Shown in pieces: positions 44,990 through 56,461 of a stretch of DNA of 64,000 nt. The notes under the pieces were generated by a model. That model did not search any database. It saw only the letters and a program-made list of their open reading frames with translations, and was not told the DNA's origin. The DNA lies in NCBI GenBank assembly GCA_032622095.1, contig CP136061.1:249129582-249193581 (forward strand). The letters run 5' to 3'. The position numbers were made by a program, and so were the translations under genes. Position 1 is the stretch's first letter; every line of letters starts with the position of its first letter. The stretch comes from Siphonodentalium dalli. Taxonomy: Eukaryota > Mollusca > Scaphopoda > Gadilida > Siphonodentaliidae.

Positions 44990-47900
44990 GCCACTGTGAA
45001 AACACACGTTAAAGAGTACATATATGGAAAGTGGTTAGTTGGCTTATTTGCATAATTGTCCGCTCATAAAAGCCTTAGAATCACCTCATTTTGAAGTCGA
45101 TAATGCTTTCATTTTCAGCACACTATCGACTAATATGAGCCGATTCCAGGCAGATTGTCTACCTAAAACAAGTTCTATTATAAACAAAGACTTTACGGTT
45201 TTCGGGAGGACAGGCCTCTGGAATTTCCCTCAACAAATGGGGCTCCTGCTGCACTATGGACGGGACATTCCGTATATCATTATACACTACCAATTTATTA
45301 AGTGTTGCGACCATTTTTTACACCATGTTTACGAACTGGTGATTTGAGAAATGTCATCAGGATTGTGGCTATCGTTCTGTGGTAAATGAACGATTAGCAC
45401 TTAGTATATTTACCTGCATATGTATGTGCAGATAGTATACATCAAGTCACAGGAACGAGCAATAATACAGGGACCATTTATGATCCCTGCATGTTGTTCA
45501 GAATATCATGCCTTTTTAGTATTATAATGGGCGTGGGCAAGTTCGTCAGACGTTACTGAATTACCATAAAGTCAGATGCATAATACTATGCATCAAATTC
45601 CTCAAATTGAGGGATAGACACAGATCTGTGTCTGTGTACATAAATATACACGCAAAACGCGCCGATAAAACAGCTAAAATAGACTCGCTGTTTACAATTA
45701 CAGGATCGATTTCAGCTGATATATTCAATATAACGGGGCGTATAGTATATCAAAATGTAGGATTAGACACAGGGAATATATATTGTTTTCCAAATGGGTC
45801 TACTACGCGGTGAAATTGTTGCAGAAATTCGTTCCAAGAAGGAGCGCTACTTTTTCTCGTAAAAAAAACAGAATGGTCGACTGAAGCCGTTTTATCGTTC
45901 AAACTAAGTTGTTCTTAGCAGCACTTCATCAACAATATACGAATTTACACCACGTATCAGAAGACGTATCAAATGTGATATTTTATGGGATTTGTGCTTC
46001 ATTATTTTTTCCTATCTACTCCATTATCTTCTCCATTCTATCCCCAATGCATTCTCTTATATATGCGAGGCGATCACACAAACCCTTCTGACCCCTGCAC
46101 TCGCTTAACTAACTTCACAACCTTATTAAACAAAACTATAGTCATCTTCCCATTTTCTGTACCATGCAGCTGTCTCGTCTCAGTTTCGAGTCTCAATAGC
46201 AAGATAAAACGTTTCCTATTTGGTTATACGGAAATGTACGCTTTAAACGAGTACGAATGTGTTATTTTGTATTCATATTTGACGAGGGTTAAACCGGTGA
46301 AATATTCATTCTCTTTAAGGATCTAAATTGGTTTCTAAAAAGGTGACATATGTAGATGGTAATATAAGCACACCGAGCGACGTTTAACAAATCCACCGAC
46401 TACTGTATAAAGATGTTGATATTCTATTGAAATCGCCAAAAATCGATGTATTATGGCGATGAGAAATAAGTGTAGGTTCATTTGTTTGATTTTATACCCA
46501 TTAAACGCATGGCATCTAAATTGATTTTCACGACCGACCAGCATTAGCAATATTTTCTTAGAATAATGTTGATAGCCGTCCTCTGAAAGAAACATATGCT
46601 GGAGAATAGCACTTCAGGGAGATATTGTGCGAATTCGTGACGTATATCGTCAGCTGATTGATTCGCCACGAGAACAACGCAACAATAGTTGGAGTGATCT
46701 CAACAACAGACAATCATAGATACCAATTTCTATACTTTCTGCTGTACGCCAATACATAATAACAAGCAAACCATAATCATAAATGGTAACGCCCTCAAGA
46801 CTATATTATTAGGCATAAATACATGGAAAATATATTGGTTACATGAATGCACCGCCTCAGAATTCCGTTAAAACAATTAATCCTTCAAATTATTACAAAA
46901 GTCACCACAGAAGTCTCTAAATGCGGATAAAAAATCGGAGTCATTGTGTTTCCGCCATAAAATTTTCAACAGTGGTCCAGCCATTGTTGATATCTAAACA
47001 TTGAAAGCAATTAATGCGGTCACAATAGTTACATACTGCAACTATCAATCCAGCGATGATAGAACAAACCACTATTATGATGATCGTATCAATTGACATA
47101 TACGCACCGTTCTCTCATTAAAATCAACATATTTCGACAATTTTAGGGGAACTCCGCGAATTCTGGGACCTCCGCAAATTGGGACCAACTGCGAATTGTC
47201 AAAACAGGAAAAAACGATTATCTATTTATAAATTGTCCACAGACACACAGCGATCTAATATTTGCCCACCAGTATACACCCGATGGGCGTTAATAATGGT
47301 TGTTATCTCTCAATCGCCAATATGCTTCACGTGAGTATGTGTTCACATTTTTGAAGTTTTGATTGATCTGTTATATGCCAACTGTTGAGAATAGTTTCCG
47401 TTTGTGCAGAAAACTACATCCGATCTGTTGAGTACTGCCCAATTATATGCTTGCTGTCATGTTACATGCGCTTCACTAGATCTGCTTAGGTGCACAAACA
47501 ACTTGACCCTATTTCTCATCTAGATACAACCAACTACAGTACAACATACCTTGTGGACGGGTCACAACGCAACGCAACGCAAGATTTTAACTGCGTACGA
47601 ACTGACAGCCATACGCCTAAACAAATAATATAGTTTAGTCCGTTAGTAACAAGGAATGGACAAATCACGACCGGTCGGACACAAGTGACATTTTTTATAG
47701 ATCATAATCAAACATATAATATTTAACAATTGCAATTTTGGATTCGGTTTTCAGTATTTTGATTGGTAAAAACAAAACGCACGAAAATCGCGAATTGTGA
47801 ATAAATTTTACAATTTCTTTAAATATATCCGATTATCGGCACAATACTTTTAAATGTGGCATAAACGATTAGAAGCAAATATAATTACGCATATATAAGC

Positions 47901-48640
47901 GATCGAAATGTGTCAACATGGCTGTCATGATGGCTAATACAATGGCCGCTATTCACGTCATAATGGCAAAGTTGGTATGTAGAACAATGGGTTTTTTCAG
48001 ATCGACTAAAGCAATGGTCGACTGATTGTGGCTTGTGGTGTGTTTATTTAATTCAGTACATATTTTAGATTGAAATCCAAATGACTCATTTAAATCGAAA
48101 ATAGATGTTTCATAGCATTTGATATGGGGTACTGACTACATGTATATAGACGTATACGGTAAATACTATGTCGGCAGTATTGTTGTGATGACTACATCAA
48201 TGGAAAAATGTACATATAATCCGGTACCGAAATTCTGTATTTATCTACTTTTGGTGGACAACACAAATAGCCAAAATATGCGATAAGAAAACATCGCTAT
48301 GTGCTCTGAGCATTTATTGTAGATGTTGTGCCAAAACCACATGTGATTAGCCTTCGTGCCAGTTGATGGTTTTGGTTGTCCAACGTTTACAAAAAAAGAG
48401 TGGAAACTACAACATTTGATGCGCTTAGTGTCGCCTCTGACATTATTTCGATGTTATTGCACAGGGACGCAAAAACTATATAGAGAGATACAGCATATCA
48501 GAACATCTATCTTGAAGTCGATATGATGCGAATACCACATGCAGCTGGACATGTGTTACTGCCAAATGCATGGGTGCATTCACCATGCATAGCCCTCTAA
48601 CACTCGCTTGTGTCCTTTGCTCGTACCAGATATGTTTTTT
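44990..48640. other. Intron sequence; no exon seen
   Basis: AT-rich interior of the galectin A-B intron. One half of the 67-bp palindrome is present alone at about 46044-46071 (CCAATGCATTCTCTTATATA). A plus-strand open stretch at 45039-45347 has no recognised family. Nothing else supportable. Confidence 0.5.
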
Positions 48641-48653
48641 CGAGTTCACACTC

Positions 48654-48707
48654 GTCGTGATATGGCTTTTTGCTAAAACGACGTTAAACCCCAATCAATC
48701 AATCAAT
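48654..48707 (+). mobile_element. Extremely 5'-truncated retroelement (54 bp) with 13-bp TSD
   Basis: CGAGTTCACACTC occurs at 48641-48653 and again at 48708-48720. The 54 bases between them are only a retroelement 3' end, reading ACGTTAAACCCCAATCAATC with an AATC-repeat tail. A perfect direct repeat around a 3' tail is the signature of target-primed reverse transcription. Confidence 0.85.
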
Positions 48708-49077
48708 CGAGTTCACACTCATCACAAATAACACACGAGGTGACGAATCTGATTGTTGTCGTTGGTGCTTACATGTTGTTCGTTGCGAATAGTTTAATAG
48801 CGTATATATTACGACGTGAGTATAAATCACGTAAGTTGGTGGAATGCGACCCAAAAACACCCATTAATAGGCCCGACAGCTAAGTTATTGTAACTAAAAT
48901 ACATTGTACAAAGATAGCTTTGTGAGTGCCCATTTAACGAATAAAATTCAAGATGGTGTACACGTCCAACATGTATGGAGTGTGCGAGGCATCACCAAGA
49001 CGTCAATCGTAGTAAATATGTAGTAGTTGTTATATTATATATGTGGCTATATTGTCACACTATATCAATTGTAGGTT

Positions 49078-49545
49078 GTGGATTTGAACGTATGGACACA
49101 GGAAGTTATTATCGGACTGAAATTAAGTAGGATATTAGATATTTCATTTATTGAAAGGGAACAGGGGATTGTATTCATATTCATATATGCGTTATATGAT
49201 GTTGGATCAAATGAACCTCAAACAAATATGGATGAATGTCTAGATCTGAATACAGCATGTATTACTAAGTTCGAATCCTATTGTAAAGATGTTAGTCGTA
49301 TTGCTATGAATGCCTGTCTGTCTACACTATTAACTAACTGCGGCCAAATCACATTCACGACGAAGCAAATAGTCAGTAACCGGACTGACATACGTGCATA
49401 CAGTAATACCCTAAGTAATCGACCTCTTAACCAAAGCAGAATTATGGGTAACTTTTCAGGTTTTAGTCGGAAATATGGCTTGTTGCCATTCATCGGAAAG
49501 CTCTCCGATGAATGGCAACAAGCCATATTTCCGACTAAATCCTGA
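49078..49545 (+). other. Open reading frame of doubtful status
   Basis: A 155-codon reading with a GTG first codon and an acceptor-like AATTGTAG just upstream. It contains a Cys-rich segment (CLDLNTACITKFESYC). The last third runs through the palindrome at 49416-49585 and the frame is on the opposite strand from the galectin gene whose intron holds it. No family recognised; most likely non-coding. Confidence 0.2.
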
Positions 49546-49585
49546 AAAGTTACCCATAATTCTGCTTTGGTTAAGATGTCGATTA
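49416..49585. repeat. Near-perfect palindrome: 82-bp arms, 6-nt loop
   Basis: Arms 49416-49497 and 49504-49585 are reverse complements with two visible mismatches and a loop AAGCTC. It is a very young or actively maintained inverted duplication inside the galectin intron. Such short-spacer palindromes are normally unstable, so its presence is notable; an assembly or chimera artefact is also possible. Confidence 0.92.
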
Positions 49586-49869
49586 ATTAGAGCATTACTG
49601 TACATTCTATTCAATGAACCGGTTTAAACGGACATGACTCATTTGACAAACATTTTTTCTACGTAATGTTGAGCAACTGATAATGAAGGTCGACGAATAA
49701 ACGAACTATTGATACACCGGTTGCATATGCTTTGAAAAACAGTGACCTATAACTGCAAAATAAAATAATAATTTGAGCTTAAAGGATTGCTATCCTGATG
49801 AATACCACAAAACACTATCAGAAAACCACCCCTATTATGATCACAATGATCCAAGTCCCATAACACCAT

Positions 49870-50145
49870 TTTCAGCAGTTTTCATCTTTTCATCAGAAGT
49901 CAGTCATTGCTATAAACTCAGGGATAGACTGCCACGGAACTATTTTTCTGTCCAATATCGCGCAAATGGTTGTTTTGTGTTTGGGACCCAAACACTGTTT
50001 TCACTGTTGTGTATTTTTCATTATATCTGTGCGACGTTTTGGGTTATATAATAGTCGTTGGAAAGTAGTTATTTCGATACTCATTTCGAAAAATTCAAAA
50101 GCGAATAATATTATGTGTATTTTGGAGTGCAAACCGCCATGTGGA
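49870..50145 (+). repeat. Dispersed repeat R1, copy 4 (plus)
   Basis: Colinear with 40813-41130 ('gtgtttgggacccaaacac', 'cgacgttttgggttata', 'atttcgaaaaattcaaaagc', 'gcaaaccgccatgtggattta'). The motif pair is not preserved in this copy. Confidence 0.65.
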
Positions 50146-50498
50146 TTTAAAGTCTCCACATTCCCACACGGACTTTAACCACCCATACCACCTGATGCAG
50201 ACTCATTGGTCTATAGGATGATATTACCAGAAACATTGATCGCTATCGAAATATAGTTCTGAGCGAATTTAAATACGAGTGAGGTAGTACGCATGAATCA
50301 ACATAGAATTCACACATACAACCACTGGAAGCGGAATATCTCTGATACCTTCCATTCATACTTGAGTATGTGAAATTTGAGGTGCAAACACATTCAATTG
50401 TGACCATTGATCATACATCCTTGTTCGAGGTACGATCATTATACAATCCGTATAACTACCCATAATACGTGTTGGAATACTGTGGTCTCTAAACAAAA

Positions 50499-50503
50499 TA
50501 ATA

Positions 50504-50533
<30 letters not shown>
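50499..50533. repeat. (AAT)n microsatellite
   Basis: Uninterrupted AAT repeats apart from one AAAT slip. Confidence 0.9.
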
Positions 50534-50536
<3 letters not shown>

Positions 50537-50998
50537 AAGCGGGGTATCTGTCTCTTGCTAGATATTTCAGTCCCCAGCGAGTACAACGTTGTGCAGAAAG
50601 AGACAGATAAAGTTTAAAAATATGTTGACCTCAAAATTAAATGTGAAAAGATGTGGAGTCTTGAGACCAGTGTGATTCCAAATAGGGGCTACTGGTACAA
50701 TTACTAAAAATGTTACTAAGTGCTAAAACAAGTAACACCAAGTATTGCACCGTACCAACCACAGAAGGCAGCATTGTTCTTAGACGAATCACCAACATAA
50801 AGACAGTAACATAAAGGAAGAAATAACAAAAGGTCGATTACATGGTTACCATAGTGACTTATGGCCTATGCAATCTCTTTGCACACCTCACAAAGGTGAT
50901 GATAAGTAAACAGAAACTTAATAATAATAATATATCTCTAAACACAATAATATTCGCCAAAAATGTATTAATATCTATCAAAATATAATAACGTGTAC

Positions 50999-51087
50999 CT
51001 TATAACATTGAGATTTCTTGGTATTCCGGTGACGGTGATTCGTCTTCCAGCTACGAAGCCGCCCAGTATTGGTATGATATTGACGTT
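50999..51087 (-). CDS. Galectin-like lectin, N-terminal CRD exon (exon A)
   Basis: Minus strand: acceptor CTGTTTTGCAG, 89 bp, donor AG|GTACAC. It reads NVNIIPILGGFVAGRRITVT then GIPRNLNVI plus two bases of a split codon. This is the galectin CRD opening: the 'P..GG...G..I.I.G' strand and turn. The split codon (AG+T) is completed exactly by exon B, giving GIPRNLNVI-S-SEINIQ. The D-A intron (51088-55185) holds two abutting Helitrons and two TTAA MITEs. Confidence 0.87.
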
Positions 51088-51119
51088 CTGCAAAACAGTA
51101 AGAAAACCAGAGCTCCATA

Positions 51120-51685
51120 TCTCATATATATTTTGAAGACCTCTGTCTGTATGTATGTTTGTTTGTTTGTTTGTTTGTTTGTCTGTCATTTATACAAATC
51201 TACGATTCTCGACCGATCGGGACGAAACTTGGTACGTGTGTGTAGTTTGACCAGGCGGTGAACGTTGTCGTATTGGCGAGCCCGTGCGGCGCCCGCTTCG
51301 CGCATGCGCAGACGAGATCTCGGAAACGGGTGGAGCTATCGACTTGATATTTGGTATGTGAATGTGTCTTGCCCCGGATACGAATTTTATCGGGTCGCCG
51401 AGCCCGTGCGACGCCAGCTTCGCGCATGCGCAGACGAGATCTCGGAAACGGGTGGAGCTATCGACTTGAAATTTGGTATGTGAATGTATCTTGCCCCGGA
51501 TACGAATTTTATCGGGTCGCCGAGCCCGTGCGACGCCAGCTTCGCGCATGCGCAGACCAGATCTCGGAAACGGGTGGAGCTTTCGACTTGAAATTTGGTT
51601 TTTGAATAGCCCGGACAACGGGTGGAGCTATCGACTTGAAATTTGGTTTTTGAATAGCCCGGACAACGTCGGGCTCATCGGCTAG
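51120..51685 (+). mobile_element. Helitron-like unit W (566 bp)
   Basis: It starts A|TCTCATATATATTTTGAAG and ends with hairpin CCCGGAC-AAC-GTCGGG, eight spacer bases and CTAG at 51682-51685. Internal ~122-bp repeats (GGGTGGAGCTATCGACTTG) are related to units Y1/Y2, with a GTTT microsatellite near the 5' end. It begins 32 bases upstream of galectin exon A's acceptor, in the intron. No coding. Confidence 0.78.
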
Positions 51686-52625
51686 TCTATTATATATTTT
51701 GGAAGATCTGTGTGTGTGTGTGTGTGTGTATGTGTGTGTGTGTCTGTCTGTCAGTAATCGATGGACTCGAAAATAGCCCTGCCGATTTCGATGAAATTTG
51801 GTATGTGGGGGTATTTTCGGGCCACGAGTAACATAGGCCTATTAATTTGTCCGTGCGAGGTCAACTTCTCACGTGCCGAGGTCAAATATGTTTTTACGCT
51901 GTGTTACGGGACTTTCATTTGAGTTCGGTGCTTACAAATCGATTCGAAACAGCGCGAATAATAACATGCCAGTCATAATAATGACACTATGAGAATCTTT
52001 CGTGTTTCCTCTTTCCAACGATATATCATATGTATGTATCCGTTTTAGTTATCTGCCTCAATTATTAAGAAGAAGTGGTACGATCTTCTATCAAGGTAAA
52101 AACAATGCGTAACTTCTATGACGTCGTTAGAGGTCATAAAGTTAGATCACGTTAACTCTTACCCGGCCGATGCATTTGACTGTTTCAGACGTCTTGGCGA
52201 TATCTCGGGCACCGATGGTAATTTATCTTTATGTTGAAACTTGATAATTAATGAGCGTGTGTATATGAGGCGCGTTTATATACTTCAGTGGAAATCAAAT
52301 CGGGTTAAACTGGCGGATTTTTACGGACGAAATTTTATGCATAGGGTATCTCGGTATCCGCTGGGCCCGATTTCCCGGTATCCGCTGGGCCGATTTCCAC
52401 CATTTTTGGGGTGTTGGTGTTTGACCCCACCTGACCTTGACCTTCAAAATGGTCAATTCAAGGTAAAATCGGGTAAAACCGGATGGATTTCGACGGGTAC
52501 TTTTGTCGGGTACTTTTGTTCGGGCACTGTGTTTTGGACGGGTCAAATCGTGACCCCACTTGACCTTGGCCTTCAAAATAGACAATTCAAGGTCAAAGCC
52601 CGGACGAAGTCGGGTCACCTTCTAG
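51686..52625 (+). mobile_element. Helitron-like unit V (940 bp), abutting W
   Basis: It begins TCTATTATATATTTTGGAAG directly after W's CTAG and ends with hairpin CCCGGAC-GAA-GTCGGG and CTAG at 52622-52625 followed by T. Both ends match the 762-bp element at 12534-13295, but the middle (about 51880-52250) is different DNA, consistent with sequence capture or recombination. Confidence 0.78.
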
Positions 52626-52638
52626 TATATATATATAT

Positions 52639-52705
<67 letters not shown>
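52626..52705. repeat. (TA)n microsatellite with CA interruption
   Basis: TA-repeat tract with a short ACACACACAC island; lies between two Helitron ends. Confidence 0.9.
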
Positions 52706-52707
<2 letters not shown>

Positions 52708-52930
52708 CGCTGCCCATGTTAAAGTAACGAGTAACCCTCTTCTGTAGACATGTGGTGGGATAAACTCATGTTCAAAGTGTTACACGTGTTCTCACAAATT
52801 GTATTTCCAAGTGGGATCACAAAACACCATTTGTATACATGAGGTATAAGTTGTGGCTCACTTTGTAGGAGTGATGGTCGTTTTTATTCATAGCGATTAG
52901 TCAGCCCACCAATAAAAAAGTTATTATTTA
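52706..52930 (-). mobile_element. Family-P Helitron 3' end, eroded
   Basis: Matches the terminal 220 bases of 26497-27465 ('gcccatgttaaagtaacgagtaaccctct', 'atcacaaaacacc', 'cccaccaataaa'). The terminal CTAG has been lost in the adjacent TA microsatellite. Confidence 0.6.
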
Positions 52931-53188
52931 TTTACAGCTGCATGGACTTCAGGCGTTATCATTTTCAAATGACGAACATTCGGTGTGGTTGAAATTGACG
53001 TTTTCTGTTTGTTTGTTTTTAAATATTTTTCAGTGTGATCAAAACATGAACATCAAAAACACATTAATTCGGAAAAATAAAAGACAACATTTTTGTTTTA
53101 CATATAGATATTTATATCAGTTTTGGTGACCATCCCGTTCATATCCACGAATCAAGCCGACAAGCCATGCCATTTTTGACACAGTTAA

Positions 53189-53545
53189 CCCTTTACCCAA
53201 CAGAACGCCCAGAAACGCCCTAACAGCCTAAATTATCTTCGGTCTGTCTCAATAAAACCATGGAAATATGGGTATCATTGGAACCGGCTCATTGAGTACA
53301 TTGTGATAGTTACAATTATGCCCTGTGCCAATGCATTCTCTTATATATGCGAGTCGACCATAGGTCGCCTCGCATATATAAGAGAATGCATTAGCCTAAA
53401 AAAAACTTTTTTTTAACACTTTTTACCATTTTTTCTTTAATATGTGTTAAGCCAATGCATTCTCTTATATATGCGAGGCGACCTATGGTCGACTCGCATA
53501 TATAAGAGAATGCATTGGCACAGGGCCGTTCTGTTGGGTAAAGGG
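53189..53545 (+). mobile_element. piggyBac-like MITE, copy 5
   Basis: TTAA flanks at 53185-53188 and 53546-53549 with terminal repeats CCCTTTACCCAACA/TGTTGGGTAAAGGG and two palindromes. The flanks (TTTTTGACACAG ... CCAAACAATTAGACTCATT) are family-P repeat sequence. The unoccupied version is at about 27613-27643 (GACATCATTAAACCACA...TTAGACTCATT). The single-palindrome readings through this element are artefacts. Confidence 0.87.
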
Positions 53546-53942
53546 TTAACCAAACAATTAGACTCATTAAGAAGTCAAATATATAAACTTTGTGGAAATC
53601 GGCGATTAAACGAATTGTATCATACTTGGTGCCCACAACTATCATCCAAACACATTTTGACCCCTGATCCGAGCCGATGGGCTCAAAATCAACATTTTGG
53701 TTGTCAAATTTCCATGTGCCCACAATGTTGACTGACGTATGCCATGTAGAATTGATGAAACACTTTTGTGTGGTCCCGGACCATTTAGCGCGATCATTCG
53801 CATGTACGCGTTTGACGCTTTGGTCCCGGACTAGTACGATTTGATCCACGTCATGAGTAGGACAAAATTCTAAATTTGGTCGGGATCAAATAAAATGGTG
53901 CGTGACCAACTGCATTTACATGATTAGTTTAACCCTTTACCC

Positions 53943-54690
53943 AACAGAACGGCCCTGTGCCAATGCATTCTCTTATATATGCGAGTCGACCATAGGTCGC
54001 CTCGCATATATAAGAGAATGCATTGGCTTAACACATTAAAAAAGTGTTAAAAAAAGATTTTTTTAGGCCAATGCATTCTCTTATATATGCGAGGCGACCT
54101 AGGATAGGATAGTTTATTTACAATACACACGAATGATACAGTGGCAGTAATACATAATAAATTATAACAGTGTATTGTCGGGGGTAGCTTAGCCCTATCG
54201 GGCTGTCTTCCTGCTATCCCCTAAAACAAGTATAACTATACGTAATAGCATAGATGCTTGTATTTCAGATCCACGCACTTGTACAGACTATAGTCATATA
54301 TAAAACTTTTTAGAATCTAGTACTTAGGGCATATCACAAATGAGTATTGTCGTGGTTGTGAGCCAATCCAGACGATTTATCAGATCAAAGATGTACTATC
54401 TTTCCATAGGAATTTTTTGAACTGTTCAAATTATCTAAAACATATTAACAGTTTCAGTTCCAGTTCCATGGGTATATATTAGCAACAAAATATTTTGTTT
54501 TCTGTCGCTACAACCTATGGTCGACTCGCATATATAAGAGAATGCATTGGCACAGGGCATAACTGTAACTATCACAATGTGGTCAAGGAGCCGGTTCCAA
54601 TGATATCCATATTTGTATGGTCCTATTGAGACAGACCGAAGATATTTTAGGCTGTTGAAGCTTTATTTGGCCGTTTTGTTGGGTAAAGGG
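53943..54690 (-). mobile_element. piggyBac-like MITE, copy 6, interrupted
   Basis: Left flank TTAA at 53939-53942; right flank TTGA at 54691-54694 (one base decayed from TTAA). Orientation as in copy 2. The second palindrome is split by the 411-bp insertion at 54102-54512. Confidence 0.87.
54102..54512 (-). mobile_element. LINE 3'-end insertion inside MITE copy 6
   Basis: Bounded by a 5-bp duplication ACCTA (54097-54101 and 54513-54517). On the minus strand its end is a short CTATC-repeat tail preceded by a stem-loop (GGGGATAGCAGGAAGACAGC ... CCCC). The same stem-loop and tail style occurs at 62688-62815, so this is a 3' fragment of a non-LTR element. Nesting shows it is younger than the MITE. 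Confidence 0.72.
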
Positions 54691-55185
54691 TTGAGGTCGC
54701 CGTCTATTTATTTAGTCATCAGACACATTGTAATCGGAGACAAAATCGCATCATTAGCTTCACAAAAATATATACATTTGTTTCCATATTTCTCGCTATA
54801 ATTTGTATCAAACTCAAATAGTGTCTCTTCTTTAAAAGGGGACCCATGTTGAAAGCTAGCTTGTTTCGTATCTACACGGCCACTTCTTTTTCGTGTTAAC
54901 ATTGCTTAAATGTGAAGTTCGTAATCAGGAAGACAATGAGCGGGGTGACTTTAAGTCATGGGGGTGCAGTGGCACCATATCCTCTCCCGGAATAACATAA
55001 TTATCATATGGTCTTTCAACAAAATCTACAATTTCCTAATGTGTTCAGAATGAAGAACCTTGGCATTAAAAACACCCTATATACTTTCAGAATAAGAACT
55101 CTACCCTCTATGGTAGGGAGATCATACGCATTCCATGTGCATATGCATGTCTTATGAAGCTATTTGTTATGATACATGTACATAC

Positions 55186-55236
55186 CGGGTAAGTCCACCC
55201 TGTCTGTGGGATAGTACTCAGTGGTCTTCCTGGTAC
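55186..55236 (-). CDS. Galectin-like lectin, 51-bp upstream micro-exon (exon D)
   Basis: Minus strand: acceptor TTTGCACTACAG, donor CCG|GTATGT. Only one frame is suitable, VPGRPLSTIPQTGWTYP, a Pro/Gly/Tyr-rich segment like the linker or N-terminal tail that precedes galectin domains. It is exactly 51 bp and joins exon A in phase 0. No start codon is present, so at least one more 5' exon is needed. This is less certain than exons A-C because it has no diagnostic motif. Confidence 0.65.
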
Positions 55237-55239
55237 CTG

Positions 55240-56080
55240 TAGTGCAAACGAATGTTAGTTGAAACATAATTTAAATACGTGCGGGCCAATCTGTTGAAGT
55301 TTTCCCCGAGTAACCATACACTAAAGCATTAAATTATAAAATGGTTGGAACTGGATAACTGGATCAAGTGCCATGTGGTGTACAGTGTATATGTTGTTTT
55401 GTTTTTTTGTTCCATTCTTATATCCCCATGTTTGAATATTGTTACGTAGATCAACATCACCATTTGAAATTAAAATTCCGTGTTTCCATAACTTAATTTC
55501 ATAATAACATAATTTCAGCTCTTTTCGCACAGAAGTCAGACACAAAGATACACACTATTTATTAGCAACGTATCGGAAATAAACCTATAAGGAACGTCCT
55601 TGGTCATATCAATTAGTTAATATTAGCATATGTATCTGAGAGTACGGGATGTGGTCAGGGCCGGGGTCTCCCCCGGAAAATTTTGAAAATTAGATGCCTT
55701 TTAATGCTCCAATTAACATTTTGTTTAATGCTATAATTGTGTGATTTTGTAAGAAAGCTATTTGTGAATTTTCAATTTTACACCAACAGTCAAATATTAT
55801 TCTCTAAACTTTCATGCCACAGTACTGATCAGGATAGATTGTAAAAACAACTGGCTTTTTGAGGCTCTAATATAACCGTTAACGGTTATAGCATTTGTTT
55901 TTTAGGGAATGAAACTGTAGGCATTAGATGTGCAATATCATCAAATATGACCAATTTGTTCCAAAACGTAATGTCTTTGTGAGAAATCGTCGTACTCACA
56001 GGTACTCCTCTTTTATTTTGAAATTGCGGGTTAACTCATCAGATAGCGGCAAATTATTTAGATTGCGCTATCCCACGGCT
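55240..56080. other. No exon recognised
   Basis: A minus-strand open stretch at 55321-55545 (containing SNGDVDLRNNIQTWGYKNGT) looks mildly protein-like, but no family, acceptor or donor supports it. Otherwise AT-rich. Confidence 0.35.
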
Positions 56081-56083
56081 TTG

Positions 56084-56143
56084 ACCTACAGTGAGATAAC
56101 ACTTTTTACTTTACTTTGGCTAAAGCGTTATCTCACTATAGGT
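56084..56143. repeat. Short foldback (17-bp arms)
   Basis: ACCTACAGTGAGATAAC (56084-56100) is matched by GTTATCTCACTATAGGT (56127-56143). It shares CAGTGAGATA and the following ACTTCCGGT with the larger foldback at 56462-56627. Confidence 0.75.
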
Positions 56144-56461
56144 AAACTTCCGGTTTGTTGTTTATACTATACAATTTGTCCCACCTCACAATTTGAAAGC
56201 CTTCAAAAACGATTGTGTGTCAATAAGTGACAAAACTGCAATGCCACATTGCTAATAGTACACAAGCAAGTAAGTTGTATATTTGATATAAAGTTATCTG
56301 ATATATTACGCACATTTGAAGCATGTGTATTCTGAGTTATAGACAGTATTTTATTGAACCACATGGTCTCTCTGTTTGTTGTGCAGAAATTGTATTGCCG
56401 ATTTTCAATTAATTCCTCGATCTATTTCAGTAAATGGCGCATATAGTAAAAAGAAAACCTT

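Noticed and set aside
51190-51618. 142-codon minus-strand reading
   Set aside because: Internal repeats of Helitron unit W, opposite in strand to the element and without a domain.
53391-53849. 152-codon minus-strand reading
   Set aside because: Part of it is the MITE palindrome (residues CANAFSYICEST recur at every MITE); the rest is repeat flank.
55321-55545. Minus-strand exon just upstream of galectin exon D
   Set aside because: It ends in a stop with no usable donor before it, and no galectin or other motif; not joined to the gene.
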